Numbered from the stretch's first letter, positions 1 through 9,437 are shown. The stretch: 64,000 bases of DNA from Olsenella sp. KGMB02461 (GCF_012584445.1 NZ_JABAHI010000008.1:1470937-1534936); one strand, 5' to 3'. Program-made: numbers and translations. Notes: a model not told the origin generated them from the sequence alone.

Positions 1-10
1 CTTGGAAAGG

Positions 11-82
11 AAAAAAGTACTTAGTAGCCGATAAAAATGCAGGTCAAGCAGATTGCCTACTAAGCATATGTACTTAGTAGGT
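11..82. repeat. TACTTAGTAGG repeat, copy A
   Basis: About 72 bp that align with 1701-1774: both have A-rich DNA, GTACTTAGTAG, a GATAAAA block, a short variable stretch, then CCTACTAAG, a few bases, and GTACTTAGTAGG. The last part forms an inverted repeat. The two copies are in the same orientation and enclose the nuclease gene at 208-1218. The window begins here, so the left end of this copy may be cut. Confidence 0.8.
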
Positions 83-207
83 GAGAGGCGTGGTAGGTAT
101 GAGAAGCGTCAGGTATGAGAAGTGGCAGGCGCGAAGAGTGGTGGCAGTGAGGAGCGACAGGCATGGAGGAGAGCGAGCATACCTCCATGCCTGATGACGT
201 AAGGGGA

Positions 208-1218
208 TTACCAAAAATCATGTGGGCCCAATACGGTTTGCCGGAGTTCAGCCTGTTTTGACTCCACTGGTGTCTGAAGAGGTACACCTAACTTTCGAGA
301 GATTATCTCGGCAACGCGTTTTAAAGCGGATTCGCTATAAAGGGTCTGTGGGGTTATGGGGAGCACTTCGATATCCATAGCCATAAGGGCGGCTATTCGC
401 TGTCGGTCGTGAGTGTTGAGGGATTGGCTGTGGTACTCATCGCTGTCATACTCGACGTCGAGGGCGGCTTCGGGCCAGAAAAGGTCAGGTTTCACAGTCT
501 TTTGGGCAGGCAGTAGCTGACGCGCGGATTCATTGAGCGCAATGCTAGGGTTTGCCTTGGGTTTTGGCAAGCCGTAGCCACCCAGTCGAGCGGGGCAGGT
601 GAGCAGCAGGAGGAGTGCTGCCTCTGCGGGAGAAGCTAGGTTATTGATAAGGCAAGCGGCGGTGGACTGTGCTTTTTTCCGGCACCGCAACAGGGGGTTC
701 ATAGCTAAATAGTGCTGTATTGATTCGGCAGAGCAGAGGGGTGGGGCGCCGATAAAACCGCTGGTAAGATCCGGACGAGGCCGATACTGCCCGCATAACC
801 AAGAGCCCAGGAGGAGCAGCTGGCTAGAGGTGAGTCTGCCGGCTGACTGGCGAAAATGCTCCATCGGGGCAGTGAGATAGATGGCGCTTTCACAATCTTT
901 AGGAAGAGAGGCCGGCCATAGCCGTACCAATGCTCCCGGCGGGAGGTCGGCTGTGCATACAGTTACTGTGCAATTCTTGAGTCTGTGAGCCTTCGTTGGA
1001 TCGTTCACCAGGAGGCTTGCAGTAGTGTCGCATGGACTCAGCGCCTGACGAATGTCATGGCTGTTTCTGTAGAGCCTTGATCTTTCGAGTAGGCCTATGG
1101 CCAATCTGTTTGCTTGGCTGTCGGCGAGAGCCATTCTTTGCTTCTCGGGGGTACATAGAAACTGGGATATCCCAGATATCAGGGCTAGATGAGCCGATAT
1201 GCCACAAAGGATTAACAC
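208..1218 (-). CDS. DUF559/AbiEi-like protein with a predicted PD-(D/E)XK nuclease core
   Basis: 336 aa, GTG start at 1218 preceded by a good Shine-Dalgarno (GGCGGAGGG, 5 nt spacing); an internal ATG at 1134 is a weaker alternative. The middle (about 195-225) has the pattern SPAEAALLLLLT...GGYGLPKP seen in actinobacterial proteins with a DUF559-type endonuclease domain, and the C-terminal third carries KPDLFWPE...LDVEYDSDEYH (D245, D254, E256), consistent with a Vsr-like PD-(D/E)XK active site. The biological role is not known; such proteins are common as orphan, fast-evolving genes in Coriobacteriia. It lies alone between two palindromic repeat copies and reads away from the downstream metabolic genes. 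Family assignment is by motif memory, not a search. Confidence 0.7.
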   Translation of the reverse strand: MLILCGISAHLALISGISQFLCTPEKQRMALADSQANRLAIGLLERSRLYRNSHDIRQALSPCDTTASLLVNDPTKAHRLKNCTVTVCTADLPPGALVRLWPASLPKDCESAIYLTAPMEHFRQSAGRLTSSQLLLLGSWLCGQYRPRPDLTSGFIGAPPLCSAESIQHYLAMNPLLRCRKKAQSTAACLINNLASPAEAALLLLLTCPARLGGYGLPKPKANPSIALNESARQLLPAQKTVKPDLFWPEAALDVEYDSDEYHSQSLNTHDRQRIAALMAMDIEVLPITPQTLYSESALKRVAEIISRKLGVPLQTPVESKQAELRQTVLGPHDFW

Positions 1219-2193
1219 CGTACCCTCCGCCTATCAATATCAAAATAAAAATTTATCCGGAGGCTTGGCGGGCGACCGTTGCTTTTGGTAGCACTGCTTT
1301 TTGACGGCTGCCAAGGGGCGGCGTTTGCTTTCGCTGCGCTTTTGCTGCCACTTTGGCCTTGCGCCGTTTGGGGGAGAGCATTTTAGGTGTGCTGAATATC
1401 AGACATTCAACACGACAAGCTCCATGACAACGGAGCGCCCCTCCCGAGCCTCAAAACCCGGAGTTTTCATCACCAGGTTTCTCGAGCTTACTCTTTTGTG
1501 GGACATCCTTATGGGTAAAGGGGATGTCCACTATATTTCAATACCTTCATCCGTGCCTGGCCGTGGGTGCCCACATGTGCGCGGCCAAGCGATCCGGCGC
1601 GGTGGTCATCGGTGGGGCCCGCAGCCGGGGGCCACAGTTGGGTGACTCTGATCAAGCGCCTACTAAGCACTTTTTTGGGTCCTCGCGCGGCTCAAGAAAG
1701 AAAAAAAGTACTTAGTAGGTGATAAAATCGCAGCTCATCAGATGCGCCTACTAAGTACTTGTACTTAGTAGGCGCTGCAGCGCTGCAGGATGCTTAGCCG
1801 GCACTTTAGGATGTTTGGCACTCTCGGCGCGATACTCAGCGGACGCGGCCAGGCGCTGCGGGTCACTCAGCAGGGTGCTTGGCGGTAGGATGGCCGCCCG
1901 CACAGCAGCCTTTTGTCGCTTCTTGCCCTCGGCATAATGCTGTTGCCCCCCCGTTCTGGCGGACAGCCCTGCCCGACAGAACAATCTCCGCTCGATCCAG
2001 CTCGGCGAGGGCTCCAATAGCCGGTCTAGCAAGGGTTTATCTAGGGTTGATTTCTCCCAGTGGCACCTCAACCCTAAATAACCTTGCCCTTCGAAATCCA
2101 TCGATAAATATTGGACTCGTAGATCAGGCGGAGCCCATCCGCCCCAGGGAGAAGGGCCTTAAAACCTAAGGCTTTCGGAGAAAGGACATCGCT
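1219..2193. other. 975-bp intergenic stretch
   Basis: No convincing gene seen. It holds a hairpin at 1501-1529 (GGACATCC / GGATGTCC), the second TACTTAGTAGG repeat (1659-1774), and the leader of the putrescine carbamoyltransferase gene. A possible promoter is TTGCCC (2084-2089) with an A/T-rich -10 around 2105-2111, and a small hairpin GCCTTA/TAAGGC lies at about 2157-2173 just before the start codon. A minus-strand open frame at 1751-2101 (116 codons) resembles nothing I know and overlaps the repeat, so I do not call it. Confidence 0.5.
1659..1774. repeat. TACTTAGTAGG repeat, copy B, with nested palindromes
   Basis: An outer inverted repeat pairs CCTACTAAGCAC plus a T run (from 1659) with an A run plus GTACTTAGTAGG (ending at 1719). 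An inner perfect inverted repeat lies at 1747-1772 (12-nt arms, CCTACTAAGTAC, 2-nt loop). The 1701-1774 part matches copy A at the window start. Confidence 0.85.
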
Positions 2194-3261
2194 ATGGCTC
2201 AGGGATTCCCCAAGGATTTCATCGACACCAACGATCTCACCAAAGAGCAGATCCTCCAGATCATCGACCTCTCCATCGCTCTTAAGAAGTGCATCAAGAA
2301 CGGCTACTATCCCCACCTGCTCCAGGACAAGACCCTGGGCATGATCTTCCAGCAGGTCTCCACCCGCACCCGCATCTCCTTCGAGACCGCAATGACCGAC
2401 CTGGGCGGCCACGCCGAGTTCTTTGGCCCTGGCTCCATCCAGCTGGGCGGCCATGAGTCCATCGAGGACACCGCCCGCGTCATGGGTTCGCTGCTGGACG
2501 TCATCATGGCCCGCGTCGACCGCCACAAGGACGTTGCCAACCTGGCCAAGTACTCCCCCGCCCCCGTGCTCAACGGCATGAGCGAGTTCAATCATCCCAC
2601 CCAGGAGATCGGCGACCTCATGACCATGATGGAGAACCTGCCTGAGGGCAAGAAGATCGAGGACTGCAAGCTGGCATTTATCGGCGACGCCACCCAGGTG
2701 TGCGTCTCCCTCATGTTCATCTGCTCCAAGATGGGCATGGACTTCGTGCAGTTTGGCCCCAAGGGCCACCAGATCACCGACGGCGGCCTGCAGGTAGACT
2801 CCGACATCGACCTGCTGGCCATCGGCGAGGCCAACTGCAAGGTCTCCGGCGGCACCATCACCATTTCCGATGACCCCGACAGCATCAAGGGCGCCGACTT
2901 TGTCTACACCGACGTGTGGTACGGCCTCTACGACGCCCAGGTGGACGGCGCCTCCTACATGGACGTCTTCTATCCCAAGTACCAGGTGACCATGGACCTC
3001 ATGAACCTGGCGGGCCCCAACTCCAAGTTCATGCACTGCCTGCCCGCCACCCGTGGCGAGGAGGTCGTCGACGAGGTCATGGACGATCCCGAGCGCTCCC
3101 TCTGCTGGGTGGAGGCCGAGAACCGCAAGCACTCCATCCGCGGCCTGCTCGCTACCTTCTGCCCCTGGAACGTGGTGACCGACGAGGTCAACGGCGCCAA
3201 GCAGGAGCTGGTGGCCGCCCTTCAGGCCATGAAGCTCCCCACCTCGGAGCTGGACAACTAA
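2194..3261 (+). CDS. ptcA: putrescine carbamoyltransferase
   Basis: 355 aa, full length. Catalyses phosphorolysis of N-carbamoylputrescine to putrescine and carbamoyl phosphate in the agmatine deiminase route. Carbamoyl-phosphate site STRTR at 56-60, HPTQ at 134-137 and HCLP at 281-284 are intact. Long stretches follow the Enterococcus putrescine enzyme rather than ornithine transcarbamylase, for example [35 protein letters not shown] and [11 protein letters not shown]; this is why I prefer it to arcB/argF. It lies 93 bp upstream of an APC antiporter, the usual partner that swaps agmatine for putrescine. Agmatine deiminase and carbamate kinase are not adjacent. Ornithine carbamoyltransferase annotation would be the likely automatic mis-call. 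Confidence 0.88.
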   Translation: MAQGFPKDFIDTNDLTKEQILQIIDLSIALKKCIKNGYYPHLLQDKTLGMIFQQVSTRTRISFETAMTDLGGHAEFFGPGSIQLGGHESIEDTARVMGSLLDVIMARVDRHKDVANLAKYSPAPVLNGMSEFNHPTQEIGDLMTMMENLPEGKKIEDCKLAFIGDATQVCVSLMFICSKMGMDFVQFGPKGHQITDGGLQVDSDIDLLAIGEANCKVSGGTITISDDPDSIKGADFVYTDVWYGLYDAQVDGASYMDVFYPKYQVTMDLMNLAGPNSKFMHCLPATRGEEVVDEVMDDPERSLCWVEAENRKHSIRGLLATFCPWNVVTDEVNGAKQELVAALQAMKLPTSELDN

Positions 3262-3354
3262 TACCTGACCCCTACTCGTCATGGAAGGCCGCCTGGGCGC
3301 GATCTCTGGCAACGTGCCGGCAGGCGGCCTTCTGGCACAACGAAAGGAGTAGTT

Positions 3355-4782
3355 GTGGCCGGTAAGAAGTTTTCGTTTATAGACGTCATCCTGTCGGTGA
3401 TCTGCGTGGTGTTCGTGGCCGAGGCTGCCGCACCCGCCGCCGCCATTGGCAACGCCCAATTCTTCTGGTGGATCTTTTTGATCATCACCTTCCTTCTGCC
3501 TTACGGCATGGTGGTGGCCGAGCTTGGCACCACCTACGACTCAGACGGCGGCCTCTATGACTGGGTCCGCGACGCGTTGGGCGACAAGTGGGGCTCCCGC
3601 GTGGCCTGGTATTACTGGATCAACTTCCCGCTTTGGATCGCCTCCTGCGCCACCCTGTTCCCCGACATCATCGGCTTTGTGACCGGCATGGAGTTCACCA
3701 TCTGGGGCACTCTGGCCATCGAGCTGGCCTTCGTGTGGATCGTGGTGCTCATGGCCACTTCCAAGGTGTCCGACTCCGCCTGGGTGCTCAACGGCGGCGC
3801 CATCCTCAAAGTGGCCATCGCGGTGGTCGTAGGCTGCCTGGGCATTTGGTACGCCACTGCCAACGGCTTTGCCAACGACATGAGCCCGGCCACCTTCCTG
3901 CCGGACCTCACCAACGTGAGCGCCCTCACCTTCCTGTCCATCATCCTCTTCAACTTCATGGGCTTCGAGGTGGTCACCACCTTCGCCGACTCCATGGCCA
4001 ACCCACGCCGCGACATCCCTATCGCCATCGTGGCAGGCGGCATCACCATCGCTGCGGTCTACATCCTCTGCGGCATCGGCATCGGCGCCGCGGTCCCCAC
4101 CGAGTCTTTGAACCTGGACTCCGGCATCGTGGACGCGGTGGTGGCCATGGTGGGGGAGGGCTCGCCGCTGGTGAGCCTGGTGGGCGCGGCGTTCTTGGTG
4201 ACCTTGTTCGCCAACATGGTGAGCTGGTCTTTTGGCATCAACTCTGTAGCTTGCAAGGCTGCCGAGGAAGGCAACATGCCTCGTCCCTTCGCCCTGCGGT
4301 CGCGCGCCAACTCCATGCCCAACGGCAGCGCCCTCATGACCGGCATCGTGGCGAGCCTGGTATTGCTGCTGCAGGTGCCTCTGGGCGAAGACTCCGAGGT
4401 CTTCTGGATCTTCTTCTCCATGAACGTGGTCTTCTTGCTCCTGAGCTACCTGCCCATGTTCCCCGCGTTCGCCCGCCTGCGCGCCACCGACTCTCGCGAG
4501 CGCGTCTTCCGCGCCCCCTTCAAGGGCAAGCTTTTAGCCGTGATGCTGGCGCTGCCTGTGGCAGAGATCGTGCTGGCCGCCGCAGCCACCGCCGTGCCTC
4601 TCAACGACACCCCCGACGAGCTGGCCAAACTGCCTCTTTTGGCAGGCGTGCTCATCCTGCTGGCCGCGGGAGAGGCCCAGCGCCTCTTGAGCCGCAAGCG
4701 CCAGCTGGCGCGCAGGCAGGCTGCATCCGCAGATCCCGCCCCCGACGACCCCGACTCAGGCCCCATGGCCTTCTCCCAGTGA
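3355..4782 (+). CDS. aguD: APC-family amino acid/polyamine antiporter, probably agmatine/putrescine exchanger
   Basis: 475 aa, GTG start with AAAGGAG 6 nt upstream. An integral membrane protein of about 12 hydrophobic segments in the AdiC/CadB/AguD branch of the APC superfamily: early PAAAIGNAQFFWWI and a GGLYDWVRDALGDKWG segment are typical of this branch. Placement directly after putrescine carbamoyltransferase is the basis for calling the substrates agmatine and putrescine; other amino acid/polyamine exchange cannot be excluded from sequence. The last 25 residues are a hydrophilic Pro/Asp tail. The 93-bp gap to the upstream gene contains a GC-rich imperfect hairpin but no T run, so cotranscription is likely. 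Confidence 0.8.
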   Translation: MAGKKFSFIDVILSVICVVFVAEAAAPAAAIGNAQFFWWIFLIITFLLPYGMVVAELGTTYDSDGGLYDWVRDALGDKWGSRVAWYYWINFPLWIASCATLFPDIIGFVTGMEFTIWGTLAIELAFVWIVVLMATSKVSDSAWVLNGGAILKVAIAVVVGCLGIWYATANGFANDMSPATFLPDLTNVSALTFLSIILFNFMGFEVVTTFADSMANPRRDIPIAIVAGGITIAAVYILCGIGIGAAVPTESLNLDSGIVDAVVAMVGEGSPLVSLVGAAFLVTLFANMVSWSFGINSVACKAAEEGNMPRPFALRSRANSMPNGSALMTGIVASLVLLLQVPLGEDSEVFWIFFSMNVVFLLLSYLPMFPAFARLRATDSRERVFRAPFKGKLLAVMLALPVAEIVLAAAATAVPLNDTPDELAKLPLLAGVLILLAAGEAQRLLSRKRQLARRQAASADPAPDDPDSGPMAFSQ

Positions 4783-5432
4783 GCTTTGCAGCCAACAGCT
4801 GCGACCAAAAAGCCCGAGCGCTTCTCCTTGCCGAGAAACCCTTGCCCTCTCTGCCTGGGATGGAAGGGTTTCTCGGCAAGGCTTGAGGGCTCCGGCGAAC
4901 CTGCGAGCTTGGGACGCAATCCCTTGCCTAGAAAAGCGCTGCACCTGGAAGCCTTTGGGGCTACCAGGTGCATTTCATGTTTGTGGCCTGGAGGAGCGCC
5001 ATTAGCCATGCCCACTACCGTTGGCGGACGTTATGATGGGGCTTACAAATATATTTATCGCACGGGGTTTGGGGCTGTGGGGGAGGTGCACGCGTGCGAG
5101 TCTGGAGGGCGGTCTGCGGCTGCCTTGGGTTTGTCCTGCGATAAGCCCTTGAGAGCAGAGGGTGTCCTGCGAAGGCAAGGCGCTCAGAAGAAACCTGAAT
5201 CCAGCGGCGTTCAGCTATGCCCCTGAGCTGAAAATGAGCGATAATCATAAGGCGATAGTGCGCCCATTCTGGCTGGAGGCCGCGTGCATGGCAGCCCGCA
5301 AGGGTCGCTTCGGGCGAAGGCCTGAAGGCTTAAGCGAGCGGCGCACCGTCCTTAGAACAGGGCTTTTGCTGGGGATTTCCCAGTGCAGAATCACCCTTTG
5401 AGGGTGGGTCGTTAGGCTTTGAAGGAGAGGAT
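4783..5432. other. 650-bp intergenic region upstream of nifJ
   Basis: No gene recognised. It contains an 18-nt inverted repeat at 4826-4881, a second hairpin at 4941-4971 (GCACCTGG/CCAGGTGC), and near the nifJ start a small hairpin CACCCTTTGAGGGTG (about 5391-5405) followed by the nifJ ribosome-binding site GAAGGAGAGG. A plus-strand open frame of 146 codons (4786-5226) has no family resemblance and spans the repeats, so it is left out. Confidence 0.5.
4826..4881. repeat. inverted pair of the GCCGAGAAACCC motif
   Basis: Perfect 18-nt arms (4826-4843 and 4864-4881) around a 20-nt loop. Each arm contains the dispersed 12-mer GCCGAGAAACCC found in several other intergenic regions of this window. 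It may fold in the transcript downstream of the antiporter gene, but no T run follows, so a terminator role is uncertain. Confidence 0.85.
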
Positions 5433-8400
5433 ATGGCAAGAAAATTCAAGTCAATGGATGGCAACGAGGCCGCAGCCTGGGTCTCTTATGCCTTCACCGA
5501 GGTGGCGAGCATCTATCCCATCACGCCGTCCAGCCCCATGGCCGACCATGTGGATCAGTGGGCTGCCCAGGGTCTCAAGAACATCTTTGGCACCCCGGTG
5601 AAAATCCAGGAGATGGAGTCTGAGGCTGGCGCTGCCGGCGCTGTCCACGGCTCTTTGGGCGCTGGCGCCCTCACCACCAGCTACACGGCCTCCCAGGGTC
5701 TGCTGCTGATGATCCCCAACATGTACAAGATGGCCGGCGAGGGCCTGCCCAACGTGCTGCACGTAAGCGCCCGCACCGTGGCCACCCAGGCCCTCAACAT
5801 CTTTGGCGACCACTCCGACGTCATGGCCTGCCGCCAGACCGGCTACGCCATGCTGGCTGAGGGCAACGTCCAGGAGGTCATGGACCTGGCTCCTGTGGCT
5901 CACCTGGCCGCCATCGAGGGCAGCGTGCCCTTCCTCAACTTCTTCGACGGCTTCCGCACCTCTCACGAGATCCAGAAGGTGGCCACCTGGGACTTTGAGG
6001 ACCTTGGCGACATGGTCGACATGGACGCCGTCCAGGCCTTCCGCGACCACGCCCTGAACCCCGAGCACCCCACCGCCCGCGGCTCCCACGAGAACGGCGA
6101 CATCTTCTTCCAGCACCGCGAGGCCTGCAACGGCGCCTATGACGCGCTGCCTCAGATCGTCCAGAGCTACATGGACAAGATCAACGAGAAGCTGGGCACC
6201 AGCTATCACCTGTTCGATTACTATGGCGCCCCCGATGCCGACCGCGTAGTGGTCTGCATGGGCTCCTTCTGCGACACCCTGGAAGAGGTCATCGACTACC
6301 TCAACGCCCATGGCGAGAAGGTGGGCCTGGTCAAGGTGCGCCTCTATCGCCCCTGGTCTGTAGAGGACTTCGCCGCCGCCCTGCCCAAGACCGTCAAGAA
6401 GATCGCCGTGCTCGACCGCACCAAGGAGCCCGGCTCCATTGGCGAGCCTCTCTACCAGGACGTCGTCACCTCCCTGGTGGAGGCCGGCATCACCGAGATC
6501 CCCGTCATCGGCGGCCGCTACGGCCTGGGCTCCAAGGACGAGCCCCCCGCAGCCGCCTTCGCCGTCTACGAGGAGCTCAAGTCCGATGAGCCCAAGCGCG
6601 AGTTCACCATTGGCATCGAGGACGACGTCACCTTCCTCTCCCTGCCTATGGACCCGGATGCCCCCAACACCGCTGCCCCTGGCACCATCGAGTGCAAGTT
6701 CTGGGGTCTGGGCGGCGACGGCACCGTGGGCGCCAACAAGAACTCCATCAAGATCATCGGCGACCACACCGACAAGTACGTGCAGGCCTACTTCCAGTAC
6801 GACTCCAAGAAGACCGGCGGCGTGACCGTAAGCCACCTGCGCTTTGGCGATTCGCCCATCCGCGCTCCTTACTACGTCACCAAGGCCGACTTCGTGGCCT
6901 GCCACAACCCCAGCTACATCATCAAGGGCTTCAAGATGGTCCGCGACGTCAAGCCGGGCGGCATCTTCCTGGTGAACTCCCAATGGTCCGACGAGGAGTT
7001 CGCTGAGCACCTGCCTGCCGAGGCCAAGCGCTACATCGCCGAGAACAACGTCAACGTCTACCTCATCGACGCCATCGACTTGGCCCAGAAGGTGGGCATG
7101 GGCAAGCGCACCAACACCGTGCTGCAGTCCGCCTTCTTTGCCCTGGCAGACATCCTGCCTGCCGAGGAGGCCCTCCAGTACATGAAGGACGCCGCCACCA
7201 AGTCTTACTCCAAGAAGGGCGACGCCGTGGTGGCCGCCAACCACAAGGCCATCGACGCCGGCGCCACCGCCTTCCACAAGTTCGAGGTGCCTGCCGACTG
7301 GGCCAACGCCACCGAGGTTGTCGAGGACGAGACCCTGCGCGGCCGCGACGCCATCGTCGAGCAGGTCCAAAAGATCATGAACCCCATCAACCGCATGGAC
7401 GGCGACAGCCTGCCCGTGAGCGTCTTCGTGAAGAACGCCGACGGCGCCTGGGAGCTTGGCGCTTCCGCCTACGAGAAGCGCGGCACTGCCGTTATGGTTC
7501 CCCGCTGGGATCCCGAGAAGTGCATCCAGTGCAACAACTGCGCCTACGTGTGCCCCCACGCCGCCATTCGCCCGGTCGTCATGGACGCCGAGGAGCAGGC
7601 CAACGCCCCTGAGGCCATGAAGACCCTGGAGCTCAAGGTCCCCAAGAACACCGGCTACACCTTCACGGTCGCCGTGTCCCCGCTGGACTGCATGGGCTGC
7701 TACAACTGCCTTTCCGCGTGCCCCAAGTCCACTCAGGAGGACGGCGGCGCCCTCACCATGGTGCCTCAGGCCGAGGAAGCCGACCAGATTCCCGTCTGGG
7801 ATTACGCGGTCAACGACGTCACCGAGAAGCGCGAGCTCTTTAGCGACAAGAACACCCGCGGCAGCCAGTTCTCCATGCCCATGCTGGAGTTCTCCGGCTC
7901 CTGCGCCGGCTGCGCCGAAACCAGCTATGCCCGCCTCATCACCCAGCTCTTTGGCGACCGCATGTTCATCTCCAACGCCACTGGTTGCTCCTCCATCTGG
8001 GGCAATCCTGCGGCCACCTCTCCCTTCACCTGCAACGCTGCCGGCCACGGCCCTGCCTGGAACAACTCCCTGTTCGAGGACAACGCCGAGCATGGCCTGG
8101 GCCTGCTCATCGGCTACAAGGCCGAGCAGAACCGCCTGGCCGCTCAGACCGAGAAGCTGCTGGAGGTCGAGGGCCTGCCCGAGGGCCTCAAAGAGGCTGC
8201 TGCCGCATGGCTCGAGAACAAGGACACCACCGGCATCTCCCAGCAGGTCTCCGCTGACTATGCCTCTGCCTTGGTAAAGAGCGACAACCCCGTAGCCGAG
8301 GACATTGCCGCCAACAAGTCCTACCTGTCCAAGAAGTCCTTCTGGATCTTCGGCGGCGACGGCTGGGCTTACGACATCGGCTTTGGCGGCCTCGACCACG

Positions 8401-9008
8401 TGCTGGCCTCCGGCGAGAACGTGAACGTCTTCGTCTTCGACACCGAGGTCTACTCCAACACCGGCGGCCAGGCCTCCAAGGCCTCCAACCTGGGCCAGGT
8501 AGCCCAGTTCGCCGCCTCCGGCAAGTCCATCAAGAAGAAGCCGCTGGCTGAGATGATGATGAGCTACGGCTACGTCTATGTGGCTCAGGTGGCCATGGGC
8601 GCCAATCCCTCCCAGCTGCTCAAGGCCCTTGCTGAGGCCGAGGCCTATGACGGCCCCTCCCTCATCATCGGCTACAGCCCCTGCGAGATGCACTCCATCA
8701 AGAAGGGCGGCATGCTGCACTGCCAGGAGGAGCAGAAGCGCGCGGTGGATTGCGGCTACTGGAACCTGTTCCGCTTCAACCCCGCCGCTCCCGCTGGCAA
8801 GCGTTTCGTCCTGGATTCCAAGGCCCCCAAGGGTGGCTACCAGGAGTTCCTGGAGAACGAGAACCGCTATGCCTCGCTGCGCCGCTTCTTCCCGGACCGC
8901 GCTTCCGAGCTGTTCGCCGAGAACGAGCAGGCTGCCATGGATCGCTACGAGCACCTGCTCAAGCTGCAGTCCATGTACGATCAGGCAGACGAGCCTGCCG
9001 AGAAGTAA
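5433..9008 (+). CDS. nifJ: pyruvate:ferredoxin (flavodoxin) oxidoreductase
   Basis: 1191 aa, the usual size for a single-chain PFOR. Oxidatively decarboxylates pyruvate to acetyl-CoA, CO2 and reduced ferredoxin in the cytoplasm, the central step of anaerobic fermentation. Order of domains: N-terminal pyrimidine-binding TPP domain (EVASIYPITPSSPMADH), transketolase-C-like domain, gamma domain around 430-620, a 2x[4Fe-4S] ferredoxin-like insert with CIQCNNCAYVCP from residue 697 and CMGCYNCLSACP from 753, then the pyrophosphate domain with SGSCAGC, NATGCSSIWGNPAATSP, GGDGWAYDIGFGGLDH and TEVYSNTGGQASKAS. The start is fixed by GAAGGAGAGG just upstream. Monocistronic: a strong terminator follows at 9078. 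Confidence 0.98.
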   Translation: MARKFKSMDGNEAAAWVSYAFTEVASIYPITPSSPMADHVDQWAAQGLKNIFGTPVKIQEMESEAGAAGAVHGSLGAGALTTSYTASQGLLLMIPNMYKMAGEGLPNVLHVSARTVATQALNIFGDHSDVMACRQTGYAMLAEGNVQEVMDLAPVAHLAAIEGSVPFLNFFDGFRTSHEIQKVATWDFEDLGDMVDMDAVQAFRDHALNPEHPTARGSHENGDIFFQHREACNGAYDALPQIVQSYMDKINEKLGTSYHLFDYYGAPDADRVVVCMGSFCDTLEEVIDYLNAHGEKVGLVKVRLYRPWSVEDFAAALPKTVKKIAVLDRTKEPGSIGEPLYQDVVTSLVEAGITEIPVIGGRYGLGSKDEPPAAAFAVYEELKSDEPKREFTIGIEDDVTFLSLPMDPDAPNTAAPGTIECKFWGLGGDGTVGANKNSIKIIGDHTDKYVQAYFQYDSKKTGGVTVSHLRFGDSPIRAPYYVTKADFVACHNPSYIIKGFKMVRDVKPGGIFLVNSQWSDEEFAEHLPAEAKRYIAENNVNVYLIDAIDLAQKVGMGKRTNTVLQSAFFALADILPAEEALQYMKDAATKSYSKKGDAVVAANHKAIDAGATAFHKFEVPADWANATEVVEDETLRGRDAIVEQVQKIMNPINRMDGDSLPVSVFVKNADGAWELGASAYEKRGTAVMVPRWDPEKCIQCNNCAYVCPHAAIRPVVMDAEEQANAPEAMKTLELKVPKNTGYTFTVAVSPLDCMGCYNCLSACPKSTQEDGGALTMVPQAEEADQIPVWDYAVNDVTEKRELFSDKNTRGSQFSMPMLEFSGSCAGCAETSYARLITQLFGDRMFISNATGCSSIWGNPAATSPFTCNAAGHGPAWNNSLFEDNAEHGLGLLIGYKAEQNRLAAQTEKLLEVEGLPEGLKEAAAAWLENKDTTGISQQVSADYASALVKSDNPVAEDIAANKSYLSKKSFWIFGGDGWAYDIGFGGLDHVLASGENVNVFVFDTEVYSNTGGQASKASNLGQVAQFAASGKSIKKKPLAEMMMSYGYVYVAQVAMGANPSQLLKALAEAEAYDGPSLIIGYSPCEMHSIKKGGMLHCQEEQKRAVDCGYWNLFRFNPAAPAGKRFVLDSKAPKGGYQEFLENENRYASLRRFFPDRASELFAENEQAAMDRYEHLLKLQSMYDQADEPAEK

Positions 9009-9077
9009 TTTCTCCCTGACTCGCACCCTGTGAGTCGCTCGTGAGCTACTTCTGAGTCGCTCGCATTGCTTGCAAGA

Positions 9078-9112
9078 GACCGCATTCCCCTTTGGGAGTG
9101 CGGTCCCTTTTT
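9078..9112 (+). terminator. rho-independent terminator of nifJ
   Basis: 12-bp stem (one G-U) with CTTT loop, 9078-9089 paired with 9094-9105, followed by CCTTTTT. Confidence 0.9.
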
Positions 9113-9204
9113 GCGCTGGTAGCTCTTCTTGGCAGGCGCCGACTTGCAACTTAGGCCTTCATGGCAAGTATTGTGGCGCCGCGCGCGTTATGAGGCGGGT
9201 CTGG

Positions 9205-9232
9205 GCACTGGGGTTTTGTAAAACCCCAGTGC
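9205..9232. repeat. CACTGGGGTTTT palindrome, copy 1
   Basis: Perfect 13-nt arms (GCACTGGGGTTTT and its complement) separated by GT. The same palindrome, differing only at the centre, occurs at 55336-55365. Confidence 0.9.
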
Positions 9233-9240
9233 TTGCTAGC

Positions 9241-9280
9241 CTTGTGAGCAAAGCTTTTTGGAAAAACGCTTGCTCACAAG
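9241..9280. repeat. inverted repeat with CTTGTGAGCAA arms
   Basis: 11-nt arms CTTGTGAGCAA / TTGCTCACAAG around an 18-nt loop. The arm sequence recurs at 42349-42413, pointing to a dispersed repeat family. Confidence 0.8.
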
Positions 9281-9340
9281 CCCTCATGGCAAGTGTGCCA
9301 AATCCTCCAGCCCTTTCCAGATCGCTTAGATGTAAAGCAA

Positions 9341-9380
9341 CAAATAAGGAGCGTTGACCTGGGTCAACGCTCCTTATTTG
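9341..9380. terminator. 19-bp perfect hairpin, probable terminator for the minus-strand small gene
   Basis: Arms 9341-9359 and 9362-9380 pair perfectly with a 2-nt loop. It ends in AAATAAGG/CCTTATTT, so it could stop transcripts from either side; it lies about 57 bp beyond the stop of the 59-aa gene at 9438. Confidence 0.7.
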
Positions 9381-9437
9381 CGCACGCTCTTTGTCCGCAT
9401 GGCCACGGTGGTTGTGGCCCGTGGCTGCTTTGAGGAG

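Larger units (their letters stand above)
9009..9437. other. 429-bp intergenic repeat-rich stretch
   Basis: No gene recognised. In order: nifJ terminator (9078-9112), CACTGGGGTTTT palindrome (9205-9232), GCTTGCTCACAAG-type inverted repeat (9241-9280) and a long perfect hairpin (9341-9380). Confidence 0.7.

Noticed and set aside
1751..2101. Minus-strand 116-codon open frame
   Set aside because: No family resemblance, overlaps the TACTTAGTAGG repeat and the putative promoter of the next gene, and no ribosome-binding site.
2194..3261. Ornithine carbamoyltransferase (arginine deiminase pathway)
   Set aside because: Several long segments follow putrescine carbamoyltransferase, and the neighbour is an AguD-like antiporter, with no arcA or arcC nearby.
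4786..5226. Plus-strand 146-codon open frame
   Set aside because: Runs through an inverted repeat, low-quality residue pattern, and no initiation signal.
5451..9149. 1232-codon minus-strand open frame opposite nifJ
   Set aside because: A long antisense shadow caused by GC-rich third positions; its residues (Val/Gly/His/Leu-rich) match the known artefact and nifJ explains the strand fully.
9205..9380. CRISPR-like array
   Set aside because: The palindromes differ from each other and there are no regular spacers or cas genes.
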